Part shown: piece after piece, positions 40,326-42,021 of the stretch
Position numbering within the stretch: position 1 is the stretch's first letter
Layout of the letters: each line of letters starts with the position of its first letter
Assembly: GCA_020061125.1 (NCBI GenBank)
Contig: JAGUYV010000078.1
Span: forward strand, 1 to 42,021
From: a bacterium
GTDB taxonomy: Bacteria; UBP15; UBA6099; DSWB01
DNA length: 42,021 nt
Reading direction: 5' to 3'
Program-made: the position numbers and the translations under genes
Notes under the pieces: generated by a model
What the model was told of the DNA's origin: nothing
What the model saw: the letters and a program-made list of their open reading frames with translations, nothing else
The model's database searches: none

Positions 40326-40331
40326 TATAAT
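40326..40331 (+). promoter_or_regulatory. -10 box directly upstream of the radical SAM gene
   Basis: A perfect TATAAT ends 7 nt before the ATG at 40339. No convincing -35 box lies at 16-18 nt. It would again give an almost leaderless message. Confidence 0.45.
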
Positions 40332-40338
40332 GTTACGC

Positions 40339-41853
40339 ATGAAAGTCCTTTTTGCACATCTGGGCCGTGAGCACCTGGGCGTGGAATACATGTCCGCGGT
40401 GCTCAAGCAGCAGGGACACGAAACCTCGCTTGCGCTCGATCCCGGTCTGTTCGGCATCAACGACAATGTGTTTCACAACGCGCGGCTCGAACGGCGTTTT
40501 GATCAGAGCAAACGCGTGCTGCGCGCTCTCGAAGAACACCGCCCGGACCTTGCCGCGTTCACCGTGTACACGAGCACATTCCCCTGGGCGCTGCGCATGG
40601 CTCGCGAGTTCAAGCGCCGAAGCCCGCGCACGCCCATTGTGTTCGGCGGTCTGCACCCCACATTCGAGCCGGAGCGCACGCTGCAATGCCCGGACGCGGA
40701 TTTCATCATCCGCGGCGAGGGCGAAGGCGCGCTGTGCGACCTGGCTCATGCACTGGAACACGGCACAGACCCCCGAGAAATTCCCAATCTCGGATATCGC
40801 GCGCACGACGGCAGCCCGGTCCTCAACCCCCTGCGCCCTTTGATCGGCAACCTCGACGCCCTGCCCTTCCCTGACAAGGGCCTGTTCGAGCGGGATGTGA
40901 ATTTCCGGAACGATTACATCGTGCTGTGCAGCCGCGGGTGCCCGCATCGCTGCTCCTACTGCTGCGAGAACGCGCTGCACCGCCTGCACGGGCCTGGATG
41001 GTACCGGCGCCGGAGCGCGGAATCCGTGCTCCTCGAACTCGAGGAAATGAAAGCCCGCTACCGGTTCCGCGAGGTCATGTTCAACGACCCCATTCTGCTC
41101 ACGCACCGCGGCTGGCTCGAGGAGTTGCTCGAGGGATACAGACGCCGCATCCGGTTTCCGTTCCGCTGTTTCGGCCAGCCCGCGCTCATGACGGACGCCA
41201 TGGCCCTGCTGCTCAAGCACAGCGGCTGCCAGTGTGTGGAATTCGGCTTGCAGACCGTGAACGAGGACCTAAAGCGCAAAACCCTGGGCCGCACGGAAAC
41301 CAACGACCAGGCGCTGAATGCGTTCCGCATCTGCGACCGCCACGGACTGCCCTTCGATATTGACCACATGTTCGGCCTGCCCGGCGAATGCGCCGCGGAC
41401 CACGCCCGTGCCCTGGACTTCTATAAACCCCTGCGCCGCCTCAACCGTATCAAAACCCATCAACTCGTGTACTTCCCGGGCACAGCCATCACCGAGGAAG
41501 CCGCGGAGCGCGGCATCCTTGCGCCGGACGATCTGGAACGCATCCGCAGCGGCGAGGCCGGCGATTTCTTCCATGGCGGAACCAGGATAGATGCGGAAGT
41601 TGACAAACAGATTACGCGCGGGTTCGCGACCGCCATGAAACTGCTGCCCCTGGTTCCGCGCGCCGCGGTGCGCGCGCTGTCTGAAAATCCTGACCGTGCC
41701 GTTTTCTTCGCCCGCATCCCCGGTCCGATAGTGATCCTGCTCCAGGCGATCATCGCGTTGCTGCACGGCGACTACCGGTTCCCGCTCTACATCAAATACT
41801 ACGCGCTGCGACTGTGGCGCGCCCGCGGCAACACCGGCGCGCTGCCGGAATAG
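40339..41853 (+). CDS. B12-binding-type radical SAM protein
   Basis: About 504 residues. Residues 1-150 resemble the cobalamin-binding domain of class B radical SAM enzymes (GVEYMSAVLKQQGHETSLAL, then IVFGGLHPTFEPE), though no DxHxxG is present, as usual for this class. The iron-sulfur motif CPHRCSYC (CxxxCxxC) starts the radical SAM barrel near residue 200. The C-terminal 150 residues hold a hydrophobic stretch, GPIVILLQAIIALL, perhaps membrane-associated. Such enzymes methylate or rearrange unreactive carbons in lipids, antibiotics or peptides; the substrate is unknown. The ATG at 40339 is chosen because upstream in-frame codons run into the terminator. There is no Shine-Dalgarno. It is not next to the glycyl radical enzyme and lacks activase features. 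Confidence 0.9.
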   Translation: MKVLFAHLGREHLGVEYMSAVLKQQGHETSLALDPGLFGINDNVFHNARLERRFDQSKRVLRALEEHRPDLAAFTVYTSTFPWALRMAREFKRRSPRTPIVFGGLHPTFEPERTLQCPDADFIIRGEGEGALCDLAHALEHGTDPREIPNLGYRAHDGSPVLNPLRPLIGNLDALPFPDKGLFERDVNFRNDYIVLCSRGCPHRCSYCCENALHRLHGPGWYRRRSAESVLLELEEMKARYRFREVMFNDPILLTHRGWLEELLEGYRRRIRFPFRCFGQPALMTDAMALLLKHSGCQCVEFGLQTVNEDLKRKTLGRTETNDQALNAFRICDRHGLPFDIDHMFGLPGECAADHARALDFYKPLRRLNRIKTHQLVYFPGTAITEEAAERGILAPDDLERIRSGEAGDFFHGGTRIDAEVDKQITRGFATAMKLLPLVPRAAVRALSENPDRAVFFARIPGPIVILLQAIIALLHGDYRFPLYIKYYALRLWRARGNTGALPE

Positions 41854-41898
41854 TGAGCTGATTTATTGAGATTTCATATTCCGTTATTCATGAAAAAT

Positions 41899-42021
41899 TC
41901 AATCGGTGTCCGCGCACCCCTGCCCGTCCCGGCCGCAGTACGGGCACCCGCCTGGAGGCGGCGCCTGTTCGGACGCATGGCCTGCGCCTGGTCCCTGCGG
42001 CGCGGGTGGCGGCGCTTTGAT
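41899..42021 (-). CDS. 3' end of a gene with a Cys-rich (zinc-ribbon-like) C-terminus, partial
   Basis: The last 40 codons of a minus-strand frame enter from the right edge: a Pro/Gly-rich stretch, then GGCPYCGRDGQGCADTD and a stop. CPYCG is a typical zinc-knuckle half. The rest lies outside, so the function is unknown. A competing plus-strand frame starts at 41890 and is open to the edge for 44 codons, but it is Arg-rich, lacks a ribosome binding site and resembles nothing; codon third-position GC is about 75 percent in both, so the choice is weak. Confidence 0.4.
   Translation of the reverse strand: MKAPPPAPQGPGAGHASEQAPPPGGCPYCGRDGQGCADTD

Noticed and set aside
40339-41853. Radical SAM protein as the activase of the glycyl radical enzyme
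   Set aside because: Activases are about 250-310 residues, lack a B12-type N-terminal domain and lie next to their enzyme; this one is 28 kb away.

Overview
The window reads as chromosome of a GC-rich, Gram-negative, flagellated and probably anaerobic bacterium. The evidence is FliD/FliS with a sigma-28 promoter, a porin-type protein ending in Phe, a glycyl radical enzyme, ferredoxin-linked indolepyruvate oxidoreductase and FeoB ferrous iron uptake. Gene content of the ior/paaK/liv type is familiar from Deltaproteobacteria-like anaerobes, but no gene here fixes the phylum.

Layout. (1) 1-6891, minus strand: a flagellar cap and glycosylation block driven by a textbook sigma-28 promoter: fliD, an unknown gene, fliS, an intrinsic terminator, then a Maf-type flagellin glycosyltransferase, a UDP-HexNAc 4,6-dehydratase, a sugar epimerase and the start of a DegT-type aminotransferase (cut by the window edge). 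(2) 7391-12516: an unknown acidic protein, a TGS-domain GTPase with an apparently leaderless start, a glycyl radical enzyme with no activase nearby, and a RAYT transposase bracketed by two inverted GTAG-hairpin REP elements. (3) 12722-17671: a very large secreted GH38 alpha-mannosidase. (4) 17981-21960, plus strand: an iron operon with promoter and palindromic operator encoding Fur-FeoA, DtxR-FeoA, FeoA and FeoB, followed by a metallo-beta-lactamase-fold hydrolase. (5) 23141-24340: porin. (6) 24514-35270, minus strand: one long cluster, transcribed iorA-iorB-paaK-ACT-livK-livH-livM-livG-livF-paaK, which looks like uptake and oxidation of aromatic or branched amino acids through acyl-CoA thioesters. 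(7) 35271-40000: a palindrome-rich gap, an XRE regulator, tRNA-Arg(CCG), a small motility-like protein, a HARE/histone-H1-like DNA-binding protein, a twin-CX3C secreted protein and a TPR protein. (8) 40066-42021: a short independent transcription unit carrying a 26-codon ORF, a B12-type radical SAM protein and a partial gene at the edge.

The best candidates for something new are the iron operon with three FeoA-like domains (two fused to different metalloregulators), the short promoter/sORF/terminator unit in front of the radical SAM gene, the RAYT with its covarying REP pair, and the HARE-H1 protein with an operator in its promoter. Several genes have no Shine-Dalgarno and a -10 box 7-12 nt before the ATG, suggesting leaderless or near-leaderless mRNAs. 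All family assignments are from reading the sequence; no database search was run.
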